A model generated the notes under the pieces. The model was not told the DNA's origin. It searched no databases and saw only the letters and a program-made list of their open reading frames with translations. 64,000 nt of DNA from Brevundimonas goettingensis (GTDB taxonomy: Bacteria; Pseudomonadota; Alphaproteobacteria; Caulobacterales; Caulobacteraceae), in the NCBI RefSeq assembly GCF_017487405.1, contig NZ_CP062222.1:3333001-3397000 (forward strand), in the 5' to 3' direction. A program made the position numbers and the translations under genes. Every line of letters starts with the position of its first letter. The first letter of the stretch is position 1. This document shows, piece by piece, positions 17,553 through 27,700 of the stretch.

Positions 17553-19733
17553 ATGCGTAGTCTCGTTCTGACCCTGTCGGCGGTCCTGCTCGCGACGACG
17601 GCCACCACAGCCCTCGCCCAATCGACCCCGCCCCACATGCCGCGCGACCTGTCCCCCGCCGGGGTCCGCGCCGCCGACGAGCATCTGGCGCTGGAGGAGG
17701 TCAACGGGACCGAGGCCATGGCCTTCGTCGCCTCCGAGAACGAGAAGAGCCTCAAGGCCCTGACCGGCGACCGCCGCTACGAGCCCTTCCGCCAGCAGGC
17801 CTTCGACATCCTGTCGGCGACCGACCGGATCGCGGCCCCGTCGTTCCTCGGCGACGGCATCGGAAACTTCTGGCAGGACGCGACCAATCCCAAGGGCCTG
17901 TGGCGGCGCACGACCCTGGCCTCCTACCGCTCGGCGACGCCCGACTGGGAGACCCTGATCGACATCGACGCCCTGTCGAAGGCCGAGGGCAAGGACTGGG
18001 TCTGGAAGGGCGCCGACTGCCTGCCGCCCGACGAGACCCGCTGCCTGATCTCCCTCTCCGACGGCGGCAAGGACGCTGTCGTGGTCCGCGAGTTCGACAC
18101 CACGACCAAGGCCTTCGTCGATCCTGTCTCGGGGGGCGGCTTCGTCCTGCCCGAGGGCAAGCACCGCATCGAATGGCTCGACAAGGACACGCTTCTGGTC
18201 GCCACCGACTTCGGCCCCGGCGCCCTGACCGAGAGCGGCTATCCCTTCATCGTCAAGGGTCTGCGCCGGGGTCAGGGTCTGGATCAGGCCGTCGAGATCT
18301 TCCGCGGCGCCGCCTCGGACGGCGGCTACGGCGTCAGCCCGCGCGCCTTCCGCAACGGCGCGGGCGAGCTTCAGGCCGTCATCGTCTCACGCCCGCTCGA
18401 CACCTTCCGCCAGGAAACCTGGCTGATCGACGGCGCCAAAACCATCAAGCTCGGCCTGCCGGAAAAGGTCAGCATCCACGGCATGATCGACAACCGGCTG
18501 GTCTTCACCCCGGATCAGGACTGGACCCGGCGCGGCAACACCCGCACCGCCGGTTCGCTCCTGGCCGTCAGCCTCAACGTCCTGCGCCCGCCGACCGACG
18601 GCAACATCTTCATGTCGACCGAATCCGACATCGTCCTGGTTCCGACCCCGCGCCAGTCGATCGAGGAGGTGGCGGTGATGGACGAGAAGATCGTCGCCAC
18701 CGTCTATGACAACGTCATCGGCCATGTCGTCTCGTTCAACAACAACGCCACCCGGCCCTGGACCCAGACCGTCCTCCCGGCCGCCGACAACGCCGCCGTC
18801 CATCTGGGCGCGTTCGACCGCAAGTCGGGCCGGATCTTCTACAGCTTCGAAGGCTTCCTGACCCCGCCGACCCTGGCCATCGCCGACCTGAACCAGTCGA
18901 CCGCCAATGTCATCCGCTCGGCCCCGGCCCGCTTCGACGCCTCCAGGGACGTCGTTGAACAGTTCGAGGCCACCTCGTCCGACGGGACGAAGATCCCCTA
19001 TTTCGTGGTCCGTCCCAGGGACGCCCCGATGAACGCATCGACGCCGACGATCATGTTCGGCTACGGCGGCTTCTCCATCGCCTATCCGCCCGCCTACAAG
19101 CCCGAGATGGGCAAGCTGTGGCTCGAGAACGGCGGCGCTTTCGTCATCGCCAACATCCGCGGCGGCGGCGAGTTCGGTCCCGCCTGGCACGACGCCGCCC
19201 TGCGTGACCACCGCCAGCTGGCCTTTGACGACTTCGCCGCCGTGGCCCGCGATCTGGAAGAGCGCCGCATCACCTCGCCGCGCCGCCTCGGCATCTACGG
19301 CCGCTCCAACGGCGGGGTCCTGACCTCGGTCTCGATCACCCAGCATCCGGAGCTGTTCAATGCGGCGGTCATCGAAAGCCCCCTGATCGACATGCTGCGC
19401 TATTGGGAACTGCCCGCCGGCGCCTCCTGGATCGGCGAATACGGCGACCCGCGCGTCCCCGCCGACGCCGCCTTCATCGCCCGCTATTCCGGCTACCAGA
19501 ACCTGCGCCGAGGAGCGGACTACCCCCGCCTCTACATCACCACCAACACCCGCGACGACCGCGTCCACCCGGGCCATGCGAGGAAGTTCGCCGCCCGTCT
19601 CGGCGACATGGGCTACGACCACCTCTATTACGAAGAGACCTCCGGCGGTCACTCCAACGACGCCGACCCGGTCGCCAATGCCCGCCGCTGGGCCCGGCAC
19701 TATGTCTATCTGGCGCAGCAGTTGATGGATTGA
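17553..19733 (+). CDS. Secreted prolyl oligopeptidase family serine peptidase (S9A), second of a tandem pair
   Basis: A 726-residue paralogue of the preceding gene. MRSLVLTLSAVLLATTATTALAQ is a signal peptide. The triad is Ser585 in GRSNGG, Asp in TRDDRVHPGHARKF and His in SGGHSND. The first propeller blade is altered: where the partner has DPYLWLEEVDG this one has DEHLALEEVNG, losing the Tyr and Trp. The first peptidase has a Gln in the elbow while this one keeps the canonical Asn, so the two may differ in substrate. Only the palindromic element separates the genes, with little room for a separate promoter. Confidence 0.92.
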   Translation: MRSLVLTLSAVLLATTATTALAQSTPPHMPRDLSPAGVRAADEHLALEEVNGTEAMAFVASENEKSLKALTGDRRYEPFRQQAFDILSATDRIAAPSFLGDGIGNFWQDATNPKGLWRRTTLASYRSATPDWETLIDIDALSKAEGKDWVWKGADCLPPDETRCLISLSDGGKDAVVVREFDTTTKAFVDPVSGGGFVLPEGKHRIEWLDKDTLLVATDFGPGALTESGYPFIVKGLRRGQGLDQAVEIFRGAASDGGYGVSPRAFRNGAGELQAVIVSRPLDTFRQETWLIDGAKTIKLGLPEKVSIHGMIDNRLVFTPDQDWTRRGNTRTAGSLLAVSLNVLRPPTDGNIFMSTESDIVLVPTPRQSIEEVAVMDEKIVATVYDNVIGHVVSFNNNATRPWTQTVLPAADNAAVHLGAFDRKSGRIFYSFEGFLTPPTLAIADLNQSTANVIRSAPARFDASRDVVEQFEATSSDGTKIPYFVVRPRDAPMNASTPTIMFGYGGFSIAYPPAYKPEMGKLWLENGGAFVIANIRGGGEFGPAWHDAALRDHRQLAFDDFAAVARDLEERRITSPRRLGIYGRSNGGVLTSVSITQHPELFNAAVIESPLIDMLRYWELPAGASWIGEYGDPRVPADAAFIARYSGYQNLRRGADYPRLYITTNTRDDRVHPGHARKFAARLGDMGYDHLYYEETSGGHSNDADPVANARRWARHYVYLAQQLMD

Positions 19734-19759
19734 GGTTCTAGATAACCGTCATCCAAACC

Positions 19760-19899
19760 CCGTCATCCTCGGGCTTGTCCCGAGGACCCACGGTTCAGCA
19801 AGGCCGGACAGGGACGGTGAAACGCCGCCACATCCCCACACACGATCAAAATTCCACACGTGGACGCATGGGTCCTCGGGATAAGCCCGAGGATGCCGG
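19760..19899. repeat. MITE-like palindromic element, copy C
   Basis: A 140-bp unit downstream of the second peptidase. Left arm identical to copy A; right arm has two changes (ATAAGCC, GATGCCGG). The core (GCCGGACAGGGACGGTGAAACGC, CACACACGATCA) is very close to copy D. It ends 36 bp from the stop codon of the GIY-YIG gene. Confidence 0.85.
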
Positions 19900-19934
19900 A
19901 ATTGGGGGGGGACGGCAGTGGCGAGGGCGAAACC

Positions 19935-20270
19935 TTATTCGTCCGTCGGCCCGTGCTTCCACACCGGCGGACGATCCCAGTTCGCGGCCAGATCCTCCCA
20001 GTGCGGATTGTCCCGCTCGATCAGATTGATCTTCCAGTCGCGGACATAGTGTTTGATCCGCTTCTCGCACCGGATCGCCGAGGTCATGAATTCGAACGGC
20101 TGCAACCAGACAAGCCGCGTCAGCCCATGGTCCGACGTGAACCCTCCGAACGTCCCGTCACGATGCTGCCGACAACGCGCATGCAGATTGCTGGTCACAC
20201 CGACATACAGCGTCCCGCGCGGCGCGTTGGTCATGATGTAGGTCGCGATGAAGACCCGTTCCCGTTTCAT
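19935..20270 (-). CDS. GIY-YIG nuclease family protein
   Basis: The start is the ATG at 20268-20270, giving 111 residues: MKRERVFIATYIMTNAPRGT followed by LYVGVTSNLHARCRQHRDG. TYIMTN...LYVGVT is the GIY-YIG pair, RCRQHR supplies the catalytic Arg and basic residues, and KRIKHYVRDWKINLIE with the later NPHWEDLA matches the small stand-alone UPF0213/YhbQ-like group. These are single-strand or structure-selective endonucleases of largely unknown role. The open frame continues upstream into repeat copy D, where it encodes the repeat-derived peptide WVLGTSPRMT; this is not part of the protein. The gene is bracketed by copies C and D. Confidence 0.85.
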   Translation of the reverse strand: MKRERVFIATYIMTNAPRGTLYVGVTSNLHARCRQHRDGTFGGFTSDHGLTRLVWLQPFEFMTSAIRCEKRIKHYVRDWKINLIERDNPHWEDLAANWDRPPVWKHGPTDE

Positions 20271-20314
20271 CGGCGGACGCTGAACCACCCATGATTGCAA
20301 TTCAACGCCTAAAC

Positions 20315-20454
20315 CCGTCATCCTCGGGCTCGTCCCGAGGACCCATGCTTCAACATGGCGGGACAGGGACGGTGAAACGCTGACCTGTGCCCACACCCGA
20401 TCAGCATTCCGCACGCGGACGTATGGGTCCTCGGGACAAGCCCGAGGATGACGG
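20315..20454. repeat. MITE-like palindromic element, copy D
   Basis: A 140-bp unit 45 bp upstream of the GIY-YIG start. Arms as in copy B. The core shares GGGACAGGGACGGTGAAACGC and CCACACCCGATCAGCATTCC with copy C. Copies C and D are in the same orientation and flank the nuclease gene like direct repeats. Confidence 0.85.
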
Positions 20455-20493
20455 AATTTGGGATTACGGAATTGGGATGAGCGGTGAGTGGGA

Positions 20494-22056
20494 TCACCGC
20501 CGCTTCAAACTGCCCAGCAGCCCGCGCAGCAGCTCCCGGGTGATCGTCGAACCCGCCGTCCTCAGCACCGACTTTGTCATGGCCTCGATCGGCGTCTCGC
20601 GCGTCGAGCGGCGCGGGGCGGCGCGGGGCGCGGGGGCCTGACGCGGCGCGGCTCGTGCGGCGGCGCGGTCCGCCTGGGCCTGGGCCTTCTCCGCCTGGGC
20701 CTGAGCTTTCGCCTCGGCCTTCGCGGCTTCCTCCGCATCGGCGGCCTGATCGGCGGCGGCGTGGCGGGCGGCCAGCACCTCTTCCGCCGACTCGCGGTCG
20801 ATGGCGGTGTCATAGACCCCGGCGACGGGGCTGGCGGCCATGACCGAGGCGCGTTCGGCGTCGGTCGCGGGGCCGAGGCGGCTGTCCGGCGGGCGGATCA
20901 GGGTGCGGGCGGTAATCGACGGCGCCCCCTTCTCGTCCAGCACGGAAACCAGCGCCTCGCCGGTGCCCAGGGCCTGGATGGCCTCGGCCGTATCGAAGGC
21001 CGGATTGACGCGGAAGCTCTCGGACGCCGCCTTCAGCCCGCGCTGATCGGACGGCGTATAGGCGCGCAGCGCGTGCTGCACCCGGTTGCCCAGCTGGGCC
21101 AGGACGCTGTCGGGGATGTCGGCCGGGTTCTGGGTGATGAAATAGATCCCCACCCCCTTGGACCGGATCAGCCGCACCACCTGCTCGACCTTTTCCAGCA
21201 GGGGCTTGGGCGCATCCCTGAACAGCAGGTGCGCCTCGTCGAAGAAGAAGACCAGCTTCGGCCTCTCCGGATCGCCCACCTCGGGCAGCTGTTCGAACAG
21301 CTCCGACAGCAGCCACAGCAGGAACGCCCCATAGAGGCGCGGGCTGTTCATCAGCCTGGTCGAATCGAGCACATTGACCTGGCCCCGGCCGTCCAGACCC
21401 GTGCGGATCATGTCGGTCAGGCGCAGGGCCGGCTCGCCGAAGAAGGCGTCGCCGCCGTCCTGTTCCAGCTGCAGCAGGGCGCGCTGGATCGAGGCGATCG
21501 AGGCCGGGGCCACATTGCCGACCTCGCGCCCGATTCGGGCGGCGTTCTCGGCCACGTAAGTCAGCATCGAGCGCAGGTCGTCGAGGTCCAGCAGCAGCAG
21601 CCCCTCCTTGTCCGCCACGTGGAAGGCGACGGTCAGCACCCCCTCCTGCACATCGTTCAGATCCAGCATCCGCGCCATCAGCAGCGGCCCGATCTCGGAC
21701 ACCGTCGCCCGCACCGGATGCCCTTTCTGGCCATAGAGGTCCCAGAACACCGTCGGCGCCGCCTTCGGGTTCAGCGTCAGCCCCATCCCCGTCGCCCGGG
21801 CGATCAGCTTCTCGCTCGGCGCGCCCGGCTGACAGATGCCCGACAGATCGCCTTTCACATCGGCGCAGAAGACGGGCACCCCGGCCTCGGAAAACCCTTG
21901 CGCGAGGATCTGCAGCGTCACCGTCTTGCCCGTCCCCGTGGCGCCCGCGATCACGCCGTGCCGGTTGGCCCTCTGCCACAACAGGATCTCCGGGACCCCG
22001 GCCCCCGTGTCATTGGACTGGCCCATGAACAGGCCGGTAGCAGGCAGATCGGACAT
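20494..22056 (-). CDS. HerA/YjgR-like ATPase (DUF853)
   Basis: A 520-residue P-loop ATPase of the HerA/FtsK superfamily. Walker A is [16 protein letters not shown] at about residues 34-49 and Walker B is [13 protein letters not shown] at about 266-278. [16 protein letters not shown] and [16 protein letters not shown] are typical of the YjgR/DUF853 group. The E. coli relative is uncharacterised and lacks the N-terminal HAS barrel of archaeal HerA. The C-terminal ~110 residues are a low-complexity Ala/Gln/Lys/Pro-rich tail ([18 protein letters not shown]) followed by a short amphipathic helix ending [12 protein letters not shown]. It may remodel DNA or proteins in the cytoplasm. Confidence 0.85.
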   Translation of the reverse strand: MSDLPATGLFMGQSNDTGAGVPEILLWQRANRHGVIAGATGTGKTVTLQILAQGFSEAGVPVFCADVKGDLSGICQPGAPSEKLIARATGMGLTLNPKAAPTVFWDLYGQKGHPVRATVSEIGPLLMARMLDLNDVQEGVLTVAFHVADKEGLLLLDLDDLRSMLTYVAENAARIGREVGNVAPASIASIQRALLQLEQDGGDAFFGEPALRLTDMIRTGLDGRGQVNVLDSTRLMNSPRLYGAFLLWLLSELFEQLPEVGDPERPKLVFFFDEAHLLFRDAPKPLLEKVEQVVRLIRSKGVGIYFITQNPADIPDSVLAQLGNRVQHALRAYTPSDQRGLKAASESFRVNPAFDTAEAIQALGTGEALVSVLDEKGAPSITARTLIRPPDSRLGPATDAERASVMAASPVAGVYDTAIDRESAEEVLAARHAAADQAADAEEAAKAEAKAQAQAEKAQAQADRAAARAAPRQAPAPRAAPRRSTRETPIEAMTKSVLRTAGSTITRELLRGLLGSLKRR

Positions 22057-22206
22057 CGAGGCGTCTCCAGTGTTCTGACTCGATTAGCGCAGCCTTTCAC
22101 CGCGTAAAAGCGTTGGCGGATCAAGCTTTGCGGAACGTCATCCCATCGGGGCCGATCCTCCCCAATCCTCATTGACGCGCCGTCCCCGCCCCCCGAAGGT
22201 CACCGC

Positions 22207-23346
22207 ATGAAACCGCCCATCACCGTCGCCACCCCCGTCGTCGCCCGCAACGCCCTGGTCCTGATCGCCGTGGTCGTGACGGCCGCGGCCCTCGTCTGGC
22301 TGGCGGACATCCTGACGCCTCTGGCCATGGCCATCTTCCTGTTGATCGTCATCGACGGGGTGAAGCGGTCGATCGAGGAGAAGACGCCCCTGCCGCACCG
22401 CTGGGCCGGGATCGCGGCCCTGATCGTGGTGGTGCTGATCTTCGCCGGTTCTATCGCCATCATCATCTACGGCGCCTCCGGATTCTTCGGCCAGGCCTCG
22501 GGCGTGGCGACCAATATCGGGCCGCGCATCGACCAGATTTTGCGTGACGGCTCCGCCCTGCTGCGGATCCAGAACCCGCCGACCCTGCAGGTCCTGATCG
22601 CCGGCATCGACATCCGGGGGTATCTGACCACCGTCGCGCTCCAGGCACAGGGCGTGGCCTCGGGCGCCTTCTTCGTCTTCGTCTATCTCGGTTTCCTGCT
22701 GGCGTCGCAGGGCGGCTTCCGGCGCAAGCTGGTCGCCATGTTCCCCGAGAAGCTCCAGCGCTCCGAGGCCATGGAGGTGTTCCAGCGCGTCCGCGGCGGG
22801 GTCGAGGGCTACATCTGGGTCCAGTCGGTGACCGGTGCGATCATCTGCGTCTTCGCCTGGATTCTGATGAAGGCGGTCGGGCTCCAGAACGCCGAGTTCT
22901 GGACCTTCGTCATCTTCATCGTCGGCTTCATCCCGGTGCTGGGCGGCGCCGTCGGCGGCCTCGCTCCGCCGCTGTTCGCCCTCGTCCAGTTCCCGACCTA
23001 CTGGCAGGCCATCGTCCTGCTGATCGGTCTCCAGGCCGTCCTCTTCATCGTCGGCAACATGATCCAGCCGCGCATGCAGGGCGACAACCAGAACATCGAC
23101 CCGGTCGCCGTCCTCCTGTCGCTGGCCCTGTTCGGCAAGATGTGGGGCGTCGTCGGCATGTTCCTGTCGACGCCTCTGGCGGTCATGGCCATGGCCATCC
23201 TGGCCGAGTTCAAGGGCTCGATGTGGATGGCCATCCTCCTGTCCGGCGACGGAGCCCCCTATGCCGACGAGGAAGAGAAGCAGGCAGCTGCGGCCAGGGC
23301 CCGGGCGAGCAAGCGACGCGTCAAGCCGCCGCAGGAAACCCCCTGA
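22207..23346 (+). CDS. AI-2E family transporter (PerM-like)
   Basis: A 379-residue inner-membrane protein with about eight hydrophobic segments in the UPF0118/AI-2E exporter arrangement: two near residues 12-45, one at 58-85, and a cluster from 205 to 345. FIVGFIPVLGGAVGGLAPP and GNMIQPRMQGDNQNIDPVAVLLSL are strong family signatures. Characterised members export autoinducer-2 or move Na+/H+; the cargo here is not determinable. The hydrophilic tail (DEEEKQAAAARARASKRRVK) is cytoplasmic. A strong terminator follows at 23478. Confidence 0.88.
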   Translation: MKPPITVATPVVARNALVLIAVVVTAAALVWLADILTPLAMAIFLLIVIDGVKRSIEEKTPLPHRWAGIAALIVVVLIFAGSIAIIIYGASGFFGQASGVATNIGPRIDQILRDGSALLRIQNPPTLQVLIAGIDIRGYLTTVALQAQGVASGAFFVFVYLGFLLASQGGFRRKLVAMFPEKLQRSEAMEVFQRVRGGVEGYIWVQSVTGAIICVFAWILMKAVGLQNAEFWTFVIFIVGFIPVLGGAVGGLAPPLFALVQFPTYWQAIVLLIGLQAVLFIVGNMIQPRMQGDNQNIDPVAVLLSLALFGKMWGVVGMFLSTPLAVMAMAILAEFKGSMWMAILLSGDGAPYADEEEKQAAAARARASKRRVKPPQETP

Positions 23347-23691
23347 CGGGCGCCCCTTGAACCCCCGTTGACGCCTTCCTATCTGGGTCTCAGACGACGC
23401 GGACCCTCCCTCCCCCTCCGGGGTTCGCGTCGACCCGGGACGGCGCCCTTCCCCCTCCAGCGCCGATCCCCAAAGCAGGCCGTCGGACCCCCCCGTCCGA
23501 CGGCCTTGTCTTTTGGTTCCCTAGTAACCTTCGATTTCCCGAGACAAAACAGCGCACTGCGTCACGTGCGGCGCATTGGCGCAGGCCTCGGCCGCCGCGC
23601 ATCCCGCTTCGTACCTGTCCCGTTAGGACCCGCGACCGCCGCCCGTGACCCTCGGGGGCAAACGCTCAGCACACGGACAGGAACGCCCCTC
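23347..23691. other. 345-bp intergenic region with terminator and leader of the outer-membrane gene
   Basis: The first half holds the transporter terminator (listed separately). The second half, about 23520-23690, is the promoter and leader of the outer-membrane protein gene. An AGGAA ribosome site stands ten bases before the ATG. I see no coding sequence. Confidence 0.6.
23478..23505 (+). terminator. Intrinsic terminator after the AI-2E family gene
   Basis: A perfect 11-bp stem (GGCCGTCGGAC at 23478-23488 with GTCCGACGGCC at 23495-23505), six-C loop, followed by TTGTCTTTT. Confidence 0.85.
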
Positions 23692-24552
23692 ATGACCCGC
23701 ACGATCACCCTCCTCACGGCCGCTTCCGCAGCCGCCCTCATCGCCGCCCCGGCCTCGGCCCAGACGCTGTTCGGCCAATCCGGTCCCGACAGCTGGACCG
23801 GCCCCTATGTCGGCGTCTTCGGTGGCTTCACCCAGCAGAACGGCCAGGGCGACGAGCGCCTCCGCTTCGACCGCAACCTCGATGGAAACTACGGCGACAC
23901 CGTCACCCTCGCCACGCCCGCCGGCGCCGACGCCTTCTCGCCCGGCTATTGCGGCGGCGCGGCCAACTCCAACGCCGCCGCGGGCGGTTGCGACAAGGAC
24001 GCGCCGGGAACCCAGGGCGGCGTCCGCGCCGGCTATGACTACCAGATGGGCTCCTTCGTCGTCGGCGTCGTCGGCGACTACAGCGTCGGCAATCAGGAGG
24101 ACAGCGTCACCGGCTTCTCCACCACCCCGGCCGCCTATGTCTTCACCCGCACCCTGAACAACCTCGCCGCCGTCCGCGCCCGCGTCGGCTATGCCTGGGG
24201 CCCGGCCCTGGTCTATGCGACCGGCGGCGCCGCCACCGCCGAGGTGGAGAACCGCTTCTTCACCACCAATGGCGCCAACACCTTCACCGCCCGCCTCGAT
24301 GACGACCGCGCCGACGGCTACCAGCTGGGCGGCGGCGTCGAATATTCGCTCGCCCCCAACCTCAGCCTCACCGGCGAATATCTCTACAGCTCGCTCGACG
24401 CCGGCGACCATGTCATCCGCGTCGGCCAGGGCACGGCCCCGGCGACCAATCCCTTCGTCCTCGCCCCCAACACCACCGGCACGGATATCATCCGCTCCAA
24501 CTCCAAATTCGGTCTGCACGCCTTTAACATCGGCATGAGCTACCGCTTCTGA
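23692..24552 (+). CDS. Outer-membrane beta-barrel protein (Omp25/RopB-like)
   Basis: A 286-residue protein from the ATG at 23692. MTRTITLLTAASAAALIAAPASAQ is a signal peptide. The mature protein is a chain of amphipathic beta strands (WTGPYVGVFGGF, GGVRAGYDYQMGSFVVGVVGDYS, AAVRARVGYAWGPALVYATGGAA, GYQLGGGVEYSLAPNLSLTGEYLYSSL) and ends in HAFNIGMSYRF, with the terminal Phe needed for BAM-dependent insertion. This is the small 8-strand barrel family common in Rhizobiales and Caulobacterales. Two Cys near residues 84-100 could form a disulfide. It has its own promoter region and a terminator at 24605. Confidence 0.85.
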   Translation: MTRTITLLTAASAAALIAAPASAQTLFGQSGPDSWTGPYVGVFGGFTQQNGQGDERLRFDRNLDGNYGDTVTLATPAGADAFSPGYCGGAANSNAAAGGCDKDAPGTQGGVRAGYDYQMGSFVVGVVGDYSVGNQEDSVTGFSTTPAAYVFTRTLNNLAAVRARVGYAWGPALVYATGGAATAEVENRFFTTNGANTFTARLDDDRADGYQLGGGVEYSLAPNLSLTGEYLYSSLDAGDHVIRVGQGTAPATNPFVLAPNTTGTDIIRSNSKFGLHAFNIGMSYRF

Positions 24553-24604
24553 ATCCTGTGAGCCTGAGCCGGACCTGATCCGGACAGACTTATCGGCGAT
24601 AACC

Positions 24605-24636
24605 ATGGCCGGGTCCGCGAAAGCGGGTCCGGCCAT
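24605..24636 (+). terminator. Hairpin terminator after the outer-membrane protein gene
   Basis: Fourteen-base arms (24605-24618 and 24623-24636, ATGGCCGGGTCCGC with GCGGGTCCGGCCAT, two G-U pairs) around a GAAA tetraloop, then GTCGTTTCC. The T-run is short. Confidence 0.7.
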
Positions 24637-24761
24637 GTCGTTTCCGGCTTCCAGAGGGCGCCGGTCGGGCCTAATCAGCCATTCATTGATCCGAAGCTTC
24701 AACGGCCTATCGTGTCGTTGACCCCCTTGCGGCTCCGGCCGCGCCGAATGAGACCCTGCCC

Positions 24762-27700
24762 ATGTCCGGCGACCTTCGCTCCGTCCCTCAGGCGATTTCC
24801 CTGGAGGCGCTCGAAGACGGGTTCGCCAAGGCCGGAGGGGGGACGGGCCCGCTGCAGTCCTCCTATCTGTCGCAGGCCCACGAGGACTATGCCGACGACG
24901 AAACGCCAGAGCTGGGCGGCGCCGATCTGGCCGCCCTTCTGGCCCGGGTCTGGACCTCTGCCGATGTCCGTAAGTCCGGCGAGGCCGCCCGCGTCTCGGT
25001 CCAGCCCCTGGCCGCCGCCGACGGTTCGGCGACCGGCTATGACGTCATCGCCATCGTTCAGGACGACCGGCCCTTCCTCGTCGACAGCGTCATGGGCGAG
25101 CTGGCCGACGCCGGGGTCTCGGTCCGCGCCCTCTTCCACCCGGTCGTGACCCTCGGCCGCGACGCCGCCGGCGCCCGCACCGCCGGCTCCGACCGCGAAT
25201 CGATGATCGTGGTGGTCATCGACCCCCTGCCCGCCGAGCGCCGCGAGGCCCTGACCGCCGCCCTCGTCGAGACCCTGGCCGACGTCCAGGCCGCCGTCGC
25301 CGACCACGCCGCCATGCATGAGCTGATGGAGCGTTCGGTCGCCCATCTGGAGGCCTGCCCCGGCACGGTCGATTCCGCCGTCGTCGCCGAGACGCTGGAG
25401 TTCCTGCGCTGGCTCAACGCCGACCATTTCGTCTTCCTCGGCGCCCGCGACTACGACTATCCGCGCACCGCCGACGGCGGCTATGCCCATGAAGAGCCCC
25501 TCGGTCAGGTCTCGGCCGGAGTCGGGGTCCTGCGCGATCCGTCGCGCACCGTGCTGCGCCGCACCTCCGAGCCCGCCATCCTGACCGCCCAGATGAAGCG
25601 CCAGATGGACCTGTCGGACCCGGTCACCGTGGCCAAGGCCAATATCCGCTCGCGCGTCCACCGCCGCGCCTACATGGACTATATCGGGGTCAAGCGTTAC
25701 GGCGCCGACGGCCGCCCCTCGGGCGAGACCCGCTACGTGGGCCTGTTCACGGCCGAGGCCTATGACAGCGCCGCCTCCCAGGTGCCCCTGATCCGCGCCA
25801 AGGTCGCCGGCGCCCTCGCCCGCGCCGGCAAGGCCCCGGGCAGCCACAACGAGAAGCGCCTCAGGAACATCCTCGAGAACTATCCGCGCGACGAGCTCTT
25901 CCAGATTTCCGAGGACGAGCTGCTCAACATCTCGCTCGGCATCCTCCACCTCTACGATCGTCCGCGCATCAAGACCTTCACGCGTCAGGATCCGTTCGAC
26001 CGTTTCATCTCGGTCCTCGCCTTCATCCCGCGCGAACGCTTCGATTCTACCGTGCGCGAGCGCATCGCCCGCATCCTCGCCGCCGCCTGGGGCGGCCGCC
26101 TGTCGGCCTGGTATCCCCAGCTGTCGGACGCGCCCCTGGTCCGCATCCACTACATCATCGGCGTGACCCCCGGCGATCACCCGACGCCCGACCCGGTGGC
26201 GCTCGAGGCCGCCGTCGCCGAGGCCGGCCGCAGCTGGATCGACCGCTTCGAAAGCGCCGCCCGCGACGCCGACATCGACGAGGCCCAGATCGGCGCCCTC
26301 TCGGCCAAATGGGCCGAGGCCTTCGGGGCCGGCTACCGCGACCGCTATGACGCCGCCGAGGCCGTCGCCGACCTGCAGGAGATCGACCGCCTGAACGCCA
26401 CGGGCGCTCACGACGGCGGAGAACCCGTCGCCGTCCGCGCCTTCCGCGCCACGGGCGACAGTGAGCTGCAGTTCCGCTTCAAACTCTATCATCGCGGCGC
26501 CGCCGTGCCCCTGTCCGACGTCCTGCCGGTGCTCGCCGACATGGGTCTGAAGACGCTGGAAGAGTTCGGTCACGCCATCAAACCGGTGGGCGACACCGAG
26601 ATTCACGTCCACGAATTCCTGCTGGAAGACCCGCGCGGCGCGGCCCTGTCGTTCGCCGACATCAAGGCGCCGTTCGAGACCGCCTTCACCGCGGTCTGGA
26701 CCGGCCTGACCGAGAGCGACGGCTTCAACCGTCTGGTCATGGAGCTGGGCGTCGACTGGCGTCAGGCGGCCCTGGTCCGCACCCTCGCCCGCTATCGCCA
26801 GCAGACCGGCCTGGATCCGTCGCAAGCGGTTCAGGAAGAGGCCCTGACCCTCTACCCCGACGTGGCCCGCGCCATCGTCTCCCTGTTCCACTGCAAATTC
26901 GACCCGTCGCTCGGCGGTTCCGCCGACGAGCGCGCAGGTCACTGCACCGAACTTTCGGACAAGATCACCGCCCTGCTGCAGGACGTGAAGAGCCTCGACC
27001 ACGACCGGGCCCTGCGCCGCCTCGCCCTGCTGGTCGGTGCGATCAAGCGCACCAATTTCTACCAGACGGTCGACGGCGCGCCGAAACCGCACATCTCGAT
27101 CAAGATCGCCTCGCGCGAACTCGACGACCTGCCCCTGCCCAAACCCTATCGCGAGATCTTCGTCTGGGCCCCGCATATCGAGGGCGTCCACCTGCGCTTC
27201 GGTCCCGTCGCGCGTGGCGGCCTGCGCTGGTCCGACCGTCGTGACGACTTCCGCACCGAGGTCCTGGGTCTGGTGAAGGCCCAGCAGGTCAAGAACGCCG
27301 TCATCGTCCCCGTCGGCTCCAAGGGCGGCTTCTTCCCGAAGAACCTGTCCGCCATCGTCCGCGCGGGCGGCGACCGCGACGCGCAACAGGCCGAGGCCAT
27401 CCGCGCCTACAAGACCTTCCTCTCGGGCCTTCTGGACATCACCGACAACATCGGCGCCGATGGCTCGGTGATCCGTCCGGCCCATGTCGTCGCCTTCGAG
27501 GGGGATGACCCCTATCTGGTCGTCGCCGCCGACAAGGGCACGGCGACCTTCTCCGACATCGCCAACGGCGTCTCGGCCGACTACGGCTTCTGGCTGGGCG
27601 ACGCCTTCGCCTCGGGTGGGTCCATCGGCTACGACCACAAGGCCATGGGCATCACCGCCCGCGGCGCCTGGGAGGCGGTCAAGCGCCACTTCCGCGAGAT

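Noticed and set aside
20488..22107. A 539-codon plus-strand frame over the HerA-like gene
   Set aside because: Low-complexity shadow of the minus-strand ATPase.
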